Source: Azospirillum sp. B21
GTDB lineage: Bacteria; Pseudomonadota; Alphaproteobacteria; Azospirillales; Azospirillaceae
Reading direction: 5' to 3'
Assembly: GCF_008364825.1 (NCBI RefSeq)
Contig: NZ_VTTO01000005.1
Span: forward strand, 162,689-226,688
DNA: 64,000 nucleotides
Shown in pieces: positions 44,425-52,777 of the stretch; the first letter of the stretch is position 1; the number at the start of each line of letters is the position of its first letter. The translations under genes and the position numbers were made by a program. A model generated the notes under the pieces. It was given only the letters and a program-made list of their open reading frames with translations. It made no database searches and had not been told where the DNA came from.

Positions 44425-45179
44425 TCGAGGTCCGGAATGCCAGCAAGTCCTATGGCGAAACCGTCGTCGTCGACGACGTGTCGGTCACGCTGCCGGCCGG
44501 CGGCGTGATCTCGCTGATCGGGGCGAACGGGGCCGGAAAATCGACCCTGCTGTCGATGATCAGCCGGCTGCTGCCGGTGCCCGCCGGGACGGTGACGGTG
44601 GAGGGCATGGACGTCACGACGACGCCCGGCGACGTGCTGGCGCGTCACCTGTCGATCCTGCGGCAGGACAACCAGATGACGGCGCGGCTGACCGTGCGCG
44701 ACCTGATCGCCTTCGGCCGCTATCCGCACAGCAAGGGGCGGCTGACGGTGGAAGACCGGGGCCATATCGAGCGCGTCATCCGCTATCTGGAACTGGAGGC
44801 GGTCGCCCACCGCTTCCTGGACGAGCTGTCGGGCGGCCAGCGCCAGCGCGCCTTCATCGCCATGGTGCTGTGCCAGGACACCGACTATGTCCTGCTGGAC
44901 GAGCCGCTGAACAACCTGGACGTCAAGCATGCGGTGGCGATGATGAAGCTGTTCCGCCGCACCGCCGACGAGTTCCGCAAGACCATCATCCTGGTGCTGC
45001 ACGACATCAACTTCGCCTCCTGCTATTCGGACCGGATCGTGGCGATGCGCAACGGCCGCATCGCGCATCAGGGCCCGCCGGAGGACATCATCACCCCCTG
45101 CGTCATCCGCGACGTTTATGGTGTGGAGGCCGACATCCACGAGATCGACGGCAAGCGCGTGGCGCTGTATTTCCGTTGA
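44421..45179 (+). CDS. Siderophore ABC ATPase (FatE/YclP-like)
   Basis: ATPase of 252 residues. Motifs: Walker A (GANGAGKSTLLSMI), Q-loop (LRQDNQM), signature (LSGGQRQRAFIAMVLCQD), Walker B (YVLLDEPLNNLD) and switch histidine (VLHDINFA). The ILRQDN and DEPLNNLDVKH forms are typical for the YclP/FatE branch. The ATG at 44421 overlaps the permease stop by four bases. Its stop lies one base before the end of the converging lipoprotein gene. Confidence 0.93.
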   Translation: MIEVRNASKSYGETVVVDDVSVTLPAGGVISLIGANGAGKSTLLSMISRLLPVPAGTVTVEGMDVTTTPGDVLARHLSILRQDNQMTARLTVRDLIAFGRYPHSKGRLTVEDRGHIERVIRYLELEAVAHRFLDELSGGQRQRAFIAMVLCQDTDYVLLDEPLNNLDVKHAVAMMKLFRRTADEFRKTIILVLHDINFASCYSDRIVAMRNGRIAHQGPPEDIITPCVIRDVYGVEADIHEIDGKRVALYFR

Positions 45180-45180
45180 C

Positions 45181-45834
45181 TCAGTTGTCCCAGGGTTTCG
45201 GATCGGGGCGGGTGTCTGGCGGCAGCAGGTCGTTGGTGTCCCAGCTCAGCATCAGCAGCAGCACCCACTCCGCGCGGTTGGAGAAGCCGTATTGCGGCCC
45301 GCTGGAGGAGACCAGTTCGCCGCTGTTTTTATCATAGGCGGTAGCGGCGATCTTGGCGACGCCCTGCGTCAACTCCTTCTTGAACAGTGAGATCTCCGGG
45401 GTGGAGGAACTGCCGCCGACCGGCATCGGGATGTCGATGCTGGGGATGCCCAGGAGCGAGCGCTCGCTGTCCACCGACAGGGCGCCGACGCGCAGTTCGA
45501 CGACGGTGGCGGCGGCGTCGCGCGTCTGTGCCATGGCGGCGCCGTGGCGGAGCAGGGCGTCGCGGACGGCGAAGACGGCGTATTTGGTGTCGTAGCCCTC
45601 CACGCCGCTGGCATCGACATAGACGCTGCCCTTCACTGCCAGCCGGCCGGCCAGACGCTCCGCCGCCTGATCCGCGGCAGTGGAGATCAGAAGCTGCTCG
45701 GTGGCGGAACGCGCAGGTGTCGTGACCTGTACGGAAGAGCATCCAGCGAGATAAAACCCTGCGGCTGCGAATATTAGAGAGGTGGCATTCCTGTATAGAT
45801 GATGCCATGCCCTATCCATCGCTGGTTTGGACAT
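45181..45834 (-). CDS. Putative lipoprotein of unknown function (DUF6655-like)
   Basis: About 217 residues. A hydrophobic helix ends in a lipobox-like YLAGC, so it is likely lipid-anchored. The mature part has a tidy alternating pattern (RSATEQLLISTAADQAAERL, VVELRVGALSVDSERSLLGI) and a conserved-looking tail (NRAEWVLLLMLSWDTNDLLP). I recall such proteins as DUF6655, without known function. Start sites at 45834 and 45819 are both possible. It converges on the ABC ATPase with one base between stops. Confidence 0.7.
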   Translation of the reverse strand: MSKPAMDRAWHHLYRNATSLIFAAAGFYLAGCSSVQVTTPARSATEQLLISTAADQAAERLAGRLAVKGSVYVDASGVEGYDTKYAVFAVRDALLRHGAAMAQTRDAAATVVELRVGALSVDSERSLLGIPSIDIPMPVGGSSSTPEISLFKKELTQGVAKIAATAYDKNSGELVSSSGPQYGFSNRAEWVLLLMLSWDTNDLLPPDTRPDPKPWDN

Positions 45835-46003
45835 GTGGAATGCAATCGTCCGACTACAGAACATTTTCCTTTTCCCTGGCCTTAACCGCCGGCAGCCCTG
45901 CGTGCGGCAGGGTGTCACCTGAGGCGGCCTATCCAGACCGAGGCCTTCGTTCCGGTCAACGGCGCAAATGTTCAGGTCGGGCGCTATGCGCCCGGAGCAA
46001 CCC

Positions 46004-46570
46004 TCAGCGGTTCGGCAGTCGGTCGAGTTGGTCGGGGGTGGGGGTGCCGTTCGCCCGCAGCAGGATCGCCTCGCCCGATGCCGGGAAGATGCCGGTCAGT
46101 GCAGTGACGGTGACCTGATGCGTCACCAGCACGACCGGCTGGCCGTCGCGCGGCAGGTCGGCCAGGAACTGGCGCAGTTCGGTGATCTTGTCCTTTTCCT
46201 CTTCCGGCCGACGGATGAAGGAGTTGAGGGCCGACATCTCCGTCACCGGGCCGAGGTCCAGCAGCCGCGCGGTCTCCAGGCAGCGGCACCACTGGCTGGA
46301 CAGCACGCGGGCTTTGGCGATGCCGAGCTGCCGCAGCCGCTCGCCGATGCGCTTGGCCTGGGCGCGGCCGTCGTCGCTGAGGTTGCGCTGGGTCGCGCAG
46401 TCGTCCAGCGTGAAGCCGGGCGGGTCGCCGGTGCCGGGAGCCTCCGCATGGCGCATCAGCACGACGAGACCGGCAGTCTCCACCGCCGCGGCGGGAAGCG
46501 CACCGCCCAAGGCGGCTAGCAGCGCTACGGCGGTAAGAACCATCAGGGTATGGCGGCGCTGGACAGGCAT
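46004..46570 (-). CDS. Exported histidine phosphatase superfamily protein
   Basis: About 188 residues with a signal peptide (TLMVLTAVALLAALGGALPA). The phosphatase motif is slightly altered: VVLMRHAEAPG replaces LxRHGET, keeping the Arg-His pair. The second catalytic region is LVTHQVTVTALTG, and SSQWCRCLETARLL holds the substrate-binding region. This is the branch seen in periplasmic SixA/PhoE-like proteins. I favour the ATG at 46570, which has GGAG seven bases upstream. It is divergent from the DUF6152 gene. Confidence 0.85.
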   Translation of the reverse strand: MPVQRRHTLMVLTAVALLAALGGALPAAAVETAGLVVLMRHAEAPGTGDPPGFTLDDCATQRNLSDDGRAQAKRIGERLRQLGIAKARVLSSQWCRCLETARLLDLGPVTEMSALNSFIRRPEEEKDKITELRQFLADLPRDGQPVVLVTHQVTVTALTGIFPASGEAILLRANGTPTPDQLDRLPNR

Positions 46571-46670
46571 CGGCATCTCCGTTGGCGGTGCGGCTCTCCG
46601 CCCCCACTTGCCGGGACGGCGGTCCACCCCATGTGTGGCGAGGATGCCTGATGAGAGGGAGTGCGTCACC

Positions 46671-47054
46671 ATGGTCCGCAGCCGCCTGCTCAACACCCGA
46701 TCCCGCGTCTTTGTTGCCGCAGGCTTCGCAGCCATTACCGCGGCGGTGGCGCTGCCGGCGCTCGCCCACCATGGCTGGGGCGGCTATGATTCCGACAAGA
46801 CGCTGACCCTGACCGGCACGGTGGACCAGTTCGCCTTCAGCAATCCGCACGCAATGCTGAACCTGCAATCGGACGGCAAGCTGTGGCATGTGGTGCTGGC
46901 GCCGCCCGGCCGCATGACCGCGCGCGGCCTGCCGGACGGGACGATCAAGCCCGGCCAGACGGTGACCGTCGTCGGCTATGCCCACAAGTCGGAACCGGCG
47001 GAACTGCGGGCGGAGCGCATCACCGCTGACGGCAAAACGGTCGAGCTGCGCTGA
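46671..47054 (+). CDS. Exported DUF6152-type small protein
   Basis: 127 residues with a signal peptide (FVAAGFAAITAAVALPALAH). The mature protein begins HHGWGGYDSDKTLTLTGTVD, a characteristic opening of the DUF6152 family. It has a small OB-like pattern (FAFSNPHAMLNLQSDGKLWH, GQTVTVVGYAHKSEPAELRA). Function unknown; the histidine pair after the cleavage site might bind metal. Its stop codon overlaps the start of the next gene (TGATG), so the two are coupled. Confidence 0.83.
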   Translation: MVRSRLLNTRSRVFVAAGFAAITAAVALPALAHHGWGGYDSDKTLTLTGTVDQFAFSNPHAMLNLQSDGKLWHVVLAPPGRMTARGLPDGTIKPGQTVTVVGYAHKSEPAELRAERITADGKTVELR

Positions 47055-47557
47055 TGGACCACAGCCAGGGCCCGACCGGACCCGGCTGGCTGGTGGCGCT
47101 GGAGACCTCCGGCCTGGGCGAGGCGCTGCGCGGGTCGCTCTGGCTCTATCCGCTGGTCGAGGTGCTGCACATCCTGGGGCTGGCCTTGCTGGTCGGGGGG
47201 ATCGCGGCCTTCGATCTGCGGCTGATGGGCCTGCACGCCCGCCTGCCGGCCGAAGCGCTGTCTCGCCTGTTGCTGCCGGTGGCGGTCGTCGGCTTCGTCC
47301 TGGCGGTGCCGACCGGGATGCTGCTGTTCATCAGCGAGGCGACCGCGCTGGCCCGCAATCCGGCCTTCCTCGTCAAGATGGGGCTTCTGATTGCCGCGCT
47401 CGGCAACATCGCGCTGTTCCATCGGGGTGCCGGGCGGCGGATCCTCGATTGGGGCGGGGGAGGGCGGCCACCGCCGGCGGCGCGCGTGGCCGGCGCGGCC
47501 TCGCTTCTGCTGTGGATCGCGGTTCTGGCCGCCGGGCGGCTGATCGCCTACGTTTAG
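47054..47557 (+). CDS. Small integral membrane protein (DUF6644-like)
   Basis: 167 residues with four hydrophobic helices. The N-terminal part (WLYPLVEVLHILGLALLVGG) and the loop DLRLMGLHARLP are typical of a family often found beside DUF6152 proteins. There is no catalytic motif, but histidines in VLHILG and LHARLP are spaced as in small heme-binding membrane proteins, an inference only. Coupled to the preceding gene. Confidence 0.78.
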   Translation: MDHSQGPTGPGWLVALETSGLGEALRGSLWLYPLVEVLHILGLALLVGGIAAFDLRLMGLHARLPAEALSRLLLPVAVVGFVLAVPTGMLLFISEATALARNPAFLVKMGLLIAALGNIALFHRGAGRRILDWGGGGRPPPAARVAGAASLLLWIAVLAAGRLIAYV

Positions 47558-47649
47558 GGGGGGCGCATAGCCCCTTCGGAGTATCGCCGGCCTTGCAAGC
47601 GCAAGCGTTGCCTGGGCAGAGTGGCGCGACGCTTCCGATCCGAAGGAAA

Positions 47650-49302
47650 ATGGCTGTGAGCACCCTGGGACGCACCCCCGCGCTGGCCTTGTCGCTGGCC
47701 CTGTCCCTCTTCGCCTGGGTGTCCGGGACATGCTGGGCGGCGGGTACGGAGCGGCGGGTGGCTCTGATCCTGGGCAACAGCGCCTATCGGCATGCTCCGT
47801 CGCTGCCCAACCCGGTGAATGACGCCAAGGCGATGGCCGAGTCCCTGCGCGCGGCCGGGTTCGAACTGGTCGGCGGGGCGCCGCAGATCGATCTGGACCG
47901 GGCAGGGACCGAGCGGGCGATCCGCAGCTTCGGCGCCAAGCTGGCCGGGGCGGATGTCGGGCTGTTCTTCTATGCCGGGCACGGCATGCAGGCGCGCGGC
48001 ACCAATTACCTGCTGCCGGTCTCCGCCAATCTGGAGAAGGAGTCGGACGTCCGCTATGAGCTGATTGACATCGCCATGGTGCTGGACGAGATGGCGCTGG
48101 CGGAAAGCCGGATGAACATCGTCATCCTGGACGCTTGCCGCAACAATCCCTTCGGCGGCCGCGGCCTGCGCGCGGCGTCGCCCGGGCTGGCGCAGATGCA
48201 GGCGCCGGCCGGCACGATCATCGCCTATGCGACGCAGCCGGGCGCGGTGGCGGCCGACGGCACCGGATCGAACAGCCCCTATACGGACGCCTTGTCGAAA
48301 GCCCTGCTGAAGCCGGGGGAGACGGTGTTCGACGTCTTCAACGATGTCGGCATCACGGTCAAGCGCAACACCGGCGGCGTCCAGCAGCCCTGGGTGTCGG
48401 CCTCCCCCATCGAAGGGCGCTTCTATTTCCTGGGGCCGACGACGGTGGTGACCCAGCCGCCGGCCGAAGCTCCCCTTGCAGCGGGAGCCGACAAGGAAAC
48501 GCTGTTCTGGGACAGCATCAAGGGCAGTTCCAACCGCGGGCTGTTCGAAGCCTATCTGAAGCAGTTCCCGCAGGGCACCTTCACGGCGATTGCCGAGGCG
48601 CGGGTCGCCGAACTCGGCGGGACGGCGAATGCTGCCGCCACGGGGGAACGGGCGCCGGTGTCGGTCGCCGCCCTTGCCGCTCCGCCGGTTCCTGCGCCCA
48701 CCCCAGCCGCTCCGCCCACGCCGGCCGCCCGGCCGGTCGATGTCGAGGCGATCCCCTATCTCAGTGCCAAGGCGCGCGCCGCACTGGCCGTGTATCCCGG
48801 CCTGCCGTCGCCCAAGGCTCTGGCGATTTCGACCAAGGGGAACTACGCCTACTTCTCCAACAAGTCGAACAGCCGGACCGCGGACGACGTCAGGCGCAGC
48901 GCCCTGCAATATTGCCAGTACAGGGCGGAGGAACCCTGTACCCTCTATGCCGTCGATGATGGCGTGGTGATGGACGGCAAGCGCTTCGTGCCGATGCCGG
49001 TGGAGATCCTGGGAGCCGGCCCCTTCGATCCGGCGCGCGTCCCCTTCGTCAGCGAGCGCACGCGCAAGGTCGGCATGGTCAACTACCAGCGCAACCCCGG
49101 GCACAAGGCTCTGGCCGTGACACTGACCGGCCGCTGGGCGTCGGTGTGGGACCGCGACAGCGAGGAAGAGGCCGGCACGGCGGCGGTGGAGAAATGCGAA
49201 CAGGCCGGTGGCAAGGAGGAGTGCATGCTCTACGCCGTCAACGACGAGATCGTGCTGGACGAACCGCCGGAGGACGAGACGGCCGAAGACGAGGAGGAGT
49301 GA
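47650..49302 (+). CDS. Secreted caspase-family (peptidase C14) protein with C-terminal repeats
   Basis: 550 residues. A signal peptide (LALSLALSLFAWVSGTCWAA) precedes a caspase-like domain (about 33-260) with the catalytic histidine in YAGHGMQ (H111) and cysteine in ILDACRNNP (C163). The start RRVALILGNSAYRH and SPYTDALSKALL are typical. A proline- and alanine-rich linker (about 340-360) follows, and then a tail with two related halves (SPKALAISTKGNYAYFSNKS and GHKALAVTLTGRWASVWDRD), each with paired cysteines. Probably exported and cysteine-protease-like. The ATG at 47650 follows GAAGG. A bidirectional hairpin ends the gene. Confidence 0.88.
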   Translation: MAVSTLGRTPALALSLALSLFAWVSGTCWAAGTERRVALILGNSAYRHAPSLPNPVNDAKAMAESLRAAGFELVGGAPQIDLDRAGTERAIRSFGAKLAGADVGLFFYAGHGMQARGTNYLLPVSANLEKESDVRYELIDIAMVLDEMALAESRMNIVILDACRNNPFGGRGLRAASPGLAQMQAPAGTIIAYATQPGAVAADGTGSNSPYTDALSKALLKPGETVFDVFNDVGITVKRNTGGVQQPWVSASPIEGRFYFLGPTTVVTQPPAEAPLAAGADKETLFWDSIKGSSNRGLFEAYLKQFPQGTFTAIAEARVAELGGTANAAATGERAPVSVAALAAPPVPAPTPAAPPTPAARPVDVEAIPYLSAKARAALAVYPGLPSPKALAISTKGNYAYFSNKSNSRTADDVRRSALQYCQYRAEEPCTLYAVDDGVVMDGKRFVPMPVEILGAGPFDPARVPFVSERTRKVGMVNYQRNPGHKALAVTLTGRWASVWDRDSEEEAGTAAVEKCEQAGGKEECMLYAVNDEIVLDEPPEDETAEDEEE

Positions 49303-49329
49303 TCCGGCATCCCCGTAAGCGGTGTCGGG

Positions 49330-49374
49330 AAACGGAACGGGCCGACACCTTGAGGATGCCGGCCCGTTCCGCTT
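49330..49374. terminator. Bidirectional terminator between converging genes
   Basis: Arms CGGAACGGGCC (49333-49343) and GGCCCGTTCCG (49361-49371) pair perfectly over 11 bases. AAA flanks the left arm and CTTT flanks the right, so a short U-run follows on each strand. Confidence 0.65.
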
Positions 49375-49395
49375 TGCCGTTTCGACGCCGATCCG

Positions 49396-49641
49396 TCAGC
49401 GGTCGCCCAGATCATGTTCGATTTCGGTGACCAGCCGTTCGGCGCATTGCACGGCGCGCCGGCGGTCCTCGTCGGTCATGCCCTGCATGGGATCGGATTG
49501 CGCCGGGAAGGACTCCGACCGGCAGAGCCGGCGACCCGATGCGCAGACCATCACTTCGTACTGGCGGCTGTCCTCGTTGAACAGGCACTCGGACTCGAAG
49601 CCCTTGGCGTCGGTTTCAGTCCACATGATCGTCTTGCTCAT
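49396..49641 (-). CDS. Small hypothetical protein
   Basis: 81 residues from an ATG at 49641 with AGGAG about seven bases ahead (MSKTIMWTETDAKGFESE). It is acidic and soluble, with three cysteines and a C-terminal helix (DRRRAVQCAERLVTEIEHDL). The family is not recognised. It lies 46 bases downstream of gap on the same strand, so it may be its last cistron. Confidence 0.65.
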   Translation of the reverse strand: MSKTIMWTETDAKGFESECLFNEDSRQYEVMVCASGRRLCRSESFPAQSDPMQGMTDEDRRRAVQCAERLVTEIEHDLGDR

Positions 49642-49687
49642 CGTCCGGCTCCTTTGGTCTGGGTCGGCGTTCTTGGTTGGGCGCGGT

Positions 49688-50695
49688 TTACTTGGCGTTC
49701 GCCATCGCGACGGCGGTGTCGGCCATGCGGTTGGAGAAGCCCCATTCGTTATCATACCACGCCATGACGCGCACGAAATTGCCGTCGATGACTTTCGTCT
49801 CCTTCAGTGCGAAGGTCGAGCTGTGCGGGTCGTGGTTGAAATCCGAGGACACCAGTTCCTCGTCATAGGCGCCCAGCACGCCCTTCAGCGGGCCGTTGGC
49901 GGCGTCGCTGATCGCCTTGGTGATCTCTTCCACCGAGGTGGCGCGCCCGGCGGTGAACTTGAAGTCGACGACCGACACGTTCGGGGTCGGCACGCGCATG
50001 GCGGTGCCGTCCAGCTTGCCCTTCAGCTCCGGCAGCACCTTGCCGACGGCCTTGGCCGCACCGGTCGAGGTCGGGATCATGTTCAGGGCCGCGGCGCGGG
50101 CGCGGTGCAGGTCCTTGTGGTTGGTGTCGACGATCCGCTGATCACCCGTGTAGGAGTGGATCGTCGTCATGAAGCCCTTCTCGATGCCCACCAGATTGTG
50201 GAGGACATGCGCGACCGGAGCCAGGCAGTTGGTGGTGCACGACGCGTTGGAGACGATTCGGTGCTCGGCGGTCAGCTTGTCGTGGTTGACGCCGTAGACG
50301 ACGGTGATGTCCTCGTCGGTGGCCGGAGCGGAGATCAGCACCTTCTCGGCGCCGGCTTCCAGGTGCTTGGCGGCATCGGCGCGCTTGGTGAAGATGCCCG
50401 AGCATTCCATGGCGATCTGGACGCCCAGATCCTTCCACGGCAGCTTGGCCGGGTCACGCTCCTGCACGACCTTGATGGAGTGGCCGTTGACGATCAGGAC
50501 ACCGTCGCCGGTCTCGATGGTGCCGGGGAAGCGGCCGTGGACGCTGTCGTACTTCAGCAGGTGCGCGTTGGCCTTCAGATCGGCCAGGTCGTTGATCGCC
50601 ACGACCTCCACGTCCTTGCGGCCGCTCTCGTAGATGGCGCGCAGAACCAGACGGCCGATGCGGCCAAAACCGTTGATCGCTACCCGTACAGCCAT
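49688..50695 (-). CDS. gap: Glyceraldehyde-3-phosphate dehydrogenase, type I
   Basis: Cytoplasmic NAD-linked enzyme of 335 residues. The Rossmann start is MAVRVAINGFGRIGRLVLRA and an Asp follows the second strand (VVAINDL), indicating NAD preference. The catalytic site SCTTNCLAP lies near residue 152, with the phosphate-binding and C-terminal regions (GWYDNEWGFS-like, here AWYDNEWGFSNRM) intact. The ATG at 50695 removes an unneeded 32-residue extension. It lies 118 bases downstream of the PGK-like gene in a lower-glycolysis and acetate cluster. Confidence 0.95.
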   Translation of the reverse strand: MAVRVAINGFGRIGRLVLRAIYESGRKDVEVVAINDLADLKANAHLLKYDSVHGRFPGTIETGDGVLIVNGHSIKVVQERDPAKLPWKDLGVQIAMECSGIFTKRADAAKHLEAGAEKVLISAPATDEDITVVYGVNHDKLTAEHRIVSNASCTTNCLAPVAHVLHNLVGIEKGFMTTIHSYTGDQRIVDTNHKDLHRARAAALNMIPTSTGAAKAVGKVLPELKGKLDGTAMRVPTPNVSVVDFKFTAGRATSVEEITKAISDAANGPLKGVLGAYDEELVSSDFNHDPHSSTFALKETKVIDGNFVRVMAWYDNEWGFSNRMADTAVAMANAK

Positions 50696-50763
50696 GATCG
50701 TGCTCCAGTCGTTCCGTTGCGGTCTCGTGCCGATAGGGGCGGAGACTCGATTTAACCGTGGAA

Positions 50764-50781
50764 GGCGGGTTTTGGCCCGCC
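50764..50781. other. Small hairpin in the gap upstream region
   Basis: GGCGGG and CCCGCC (50764-50769 and 50776-50781) form a six-base stem with a 6-base loop between the PGK-like gene and gap. It may be a processing or partial termination site. No U-run follows. Confidence 0.3.
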
Positions 50782-50813
50782 GGAGGTGCAATTTTAAGGC
50801 GCAGACTCGGCCC

Positions 50814-51551
50814 TCAGGCCGGGACCGCGCGAGGAGAAGCGATGTCCAGCCACGCCGGAAGGACGTCGCGGCTGGTCAGCTCGCTGAAGCGGCCGTCCAC
50901 CCCTGCCGCGGATAGTGCCGCGATGGTGTCGTCACCGGCCGCCACCGAGCGCAGGCCGGCGTCGCGGGTGCGCCGGGCGATGAACCAGGCCAGCGCGTTG
51001 GTGCCGCCGTCGAAAGGGGCGATCTCGTAGACGCCGAGCGGGCCGGTCCAGACGACCGTTCCGGCGGTCTCGACGCAGCCGGTCAGCCGGGCCGCCGTCG
51101 CCGGACCGATGTCGAGCACCATGTCCTCCGGACCGATGGCGGCACAGGATACGACGCGGTCCTCCGCACCCTCCCGTGCCTCGGTCGCCACCACCACGTC
51201 CACCGGCAGCAGCATCTCGCACCGGCAGGCCCTCGCCTTGTCCAGGAGCTTGCGCGCCTCGCCGATCAGTTCGTGGTCGCACAGCGAGGCCCCCATGTCG
51301 GTGCCGGCCGCGGCCAGGAAGCTGTTGGCGATGCCGCCGCCGAGCGCCAAAACGTCGACCCGCGTTATCAGCCGGGCCAGCAGGTCCAGCTTGGCCGACA
51401 GGCCGGTGCCGCCGACGACGGCGAGAACCCGGCCGGAGGCCGCAAAGGGTGACGGCCGCTCCGGGGAGCCGATGCTCCGTCCACCCTGGATCAGTTGCAT
51501 CCGGCCGGTCAGGCGGGGAGCCGGAATGCCATGGACATCGGTCGTAACCAT
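50814..51551 (-). CDS. Phosphoglycerate kinase C-terminal-domain-only protein
   Basis: 245 residues corresponding to only the nucleotide-binding half of phosphoglycerate kinase (normal length near 395). Matches run from VLAVVGGTGLSAKLDLLARL through VLALGGGIANSFLAAAGTDM, LLPVDVVVATE, DIGPATAARL and WTGPLGVYE to VAAGDDTIAAL. The N-terminal half that binds 3-phosphoglycerate is absent and no trace of it precedes the gene. Several positions are altered: the AKVSDK lysine region reads GTGLSAK, and GGGDS reads AAGDDT. The start at 51551 has AGGA upstream. It may be a regulatory or moonlighting remnant kept in a glycolytic operon, or decaying. An AT-rich palindrome sits just before it. Confidence 0.8.
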   Translation of the reverse strand: MVTTDVHGIPAPRLTGRMQLIQGGRSIGSPERPSPFAASGRVLAVVGGTGLSAKLDLLARLITRVDVLALGGGIANSFLAAAGTDMGASLCDHELIGEARKLLDKARACRCEMLLPVDVVVATEAREGAEDRVVSCAAIGPEDMVLDIGPATAARLTGCVETAGTVVWTGPLGVYEIAPFDGGTNALAWFIARRTRDAGLRSVAAGDDTIAALSAAGVDGRFSELTSRDVLPAWLDIASPRAVPA

Positions 51552-51577
51552 GATGCCTGTCCTTTCCTTGAAATCAA

Positions 51578-51593
51578 AGTATATTAATATATC
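51578..51593. promoter_or_regulatory. AT-rich palindrome, copy 1 (before the PGK-like gene)
   Basis: On the minus strand it reads GATATATTAATATACT, and 14 of 16 bases match the site at 55588-55603. It lies about 27-42 bases upstream of the start at 51551, in very GC-rich DNA. Confidence 0.55.
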
Positions 51594-51660
51594 AGTAGTC
51601 GGCGCAAGGATAATCCGCTTCCGGGCGGGGGCATGATGCCACTATGCCGCAACGACTTGC

Positions 51661-52623
51661 TCACGCGGTCCGGACCGGACCGGCGCTTTGGGCTTGCGTC
51701 TTCGGGCACGGGTCCACCTGCGGGGCGGGAGCCGCGGCGCGGCGGGTCTCGCGGTAGAGGATCAGCAGGCCGCTGGCGATGACGATGGTGGCGCCGATCA
51801 TCACATGGGCGGCCGGCACGTCGCCCCAGACCAGCCAGCCGAGGATCGTCGCATAGATCAGGCTGGCATAGCTGAAGGGGCCGACCACCACGGCGCGGGC
51901 CAGCGAATAGGCCCGCGTGCTGAAATACTGGGCACCGCCGCCGGCAATCCCCATGCCCGCCATCAGCGTCAGCGCATGCGCATCCGGCGTGATCCAGTCG
52001 AAGGGCAGGGCCAGCGCGCTGAGCGCCGTGGAGATGACGGTGAAGTAGAACACCGTAGTCACCGGCTTTTCCGTGCGGCCCAGCTGGCGCATGGCGATCA
52101 TCGCCAGGGCGTAGCAGACGGCCGCGGTCAGGGCGACGATGGCGCCGCGGTCGATCATGTCGGGGCCGGGCTGCACCATGATCAGCACCCCGGCGAACCC
52201 GACCACCACCGCACCCCAGCGGAAGGCGCCGACCTTCTCGCCCAGCAGCGGGACCGACAGCGCGGTCAGGAACAGCGGGGCGGAGTAGGAGATCGCCACC
52301 GCATTGGCGAGCGGCATCAGGTGATAGGCCCAGAACAGCAGGACCATCGAGGTCAAGCCGACGACGGCCCGCCACAGATGCCCCTGCCAATGGGTGGTGT
52401 GCAGGCAGCCCCGCCCACCCGCCGCGACCACCATGGCGACCGCCGGCAGAAGGGCGAACAGATTGCGGAAGAAGGTGACCTCGCCCAGCGGATAGCTTTC
52501 CGCCAGGATCTTGGCCAGGGCGTTCATGATGGTCATCAGGACCATCGCCAGCAGCATCGACAGGATGCCGAGCCGGACATTCTCAGTCGGGCTTGCGGTC
52601 GAGCTTGTGGGGATCTGTTCCAT
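51661..52623 (-). CDS. DMT-superfamily (EamA) transporter
   Basis: Inner-membrane protein of 320 residues with ten hydrophobic helices in two EamA repeats. The first repeat ends LSVPLLGEKVGAFRWGAVVV, the second with WLVWGDVPAAHVMIGATIVI. A soluble tail of 35 residues follows. Such proteins usually export metabolites or amino acids; the substrate here is unknown. It lies in the gap-ackA-pta-eno run, so export of an acid or purine is conceivable. Confidence 0.9.
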   Translation of the reverse strand: MEQIPTSSTASPTENVRLGILSMLLAMVLMTIMNALAKILAESYPLGEVTFFRNLFALLPAVAMVVAAGGRGCLHTTHWQGHLWRAVVGLTSMVLLFWAYHLMPLANAVAISYSAPLFLTALSVPLLGEKVGAFRWGAVVVGFAGVLIMVQPGPDMIDRGAIVALTAAVCYALAMIAMRQLGRTEKPVTTVFYFTVISTALSALALPFDWITPDAHALTLMAGMGIAGGGAQYFSTRAYSLARAVVVGPFSYASLIYATILGWLVWGDVPAAHVMIGATIVIASGLLILYRETRRAAAPAPQVDPCPKTQAQSAGPVRTA

Positions 52624-52640
52624 GATGACGTTTCCGATCT

Positions 52641-52754
52641 CCCTCTCCCCCCTGGGGAGAGGGTCGGGGTGAGGGGGAATGCAAGGCGTGGATTCTCGGT
52701 AACGGACCGCCGCGCTCCCCCCTCACCCTAACCCTCTCCCCGGGGGGAGAGGGG
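52641..52754. repeat. Inverted pair of GC-rich REP-like palindromes between ackA and the DMT gene
   Basis: Copies at 52641-52677 and 52717-52754 are in opposite orientation, like the pair at 22685-22799. The spacer contains GGATTCTCGG, the complement of the CCGAGAATCC found in that other pair's spacer. Confidence 0.8.
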
Positions 52755-52777
52755 ACACCACTGGTGGGAGAGGGCCT

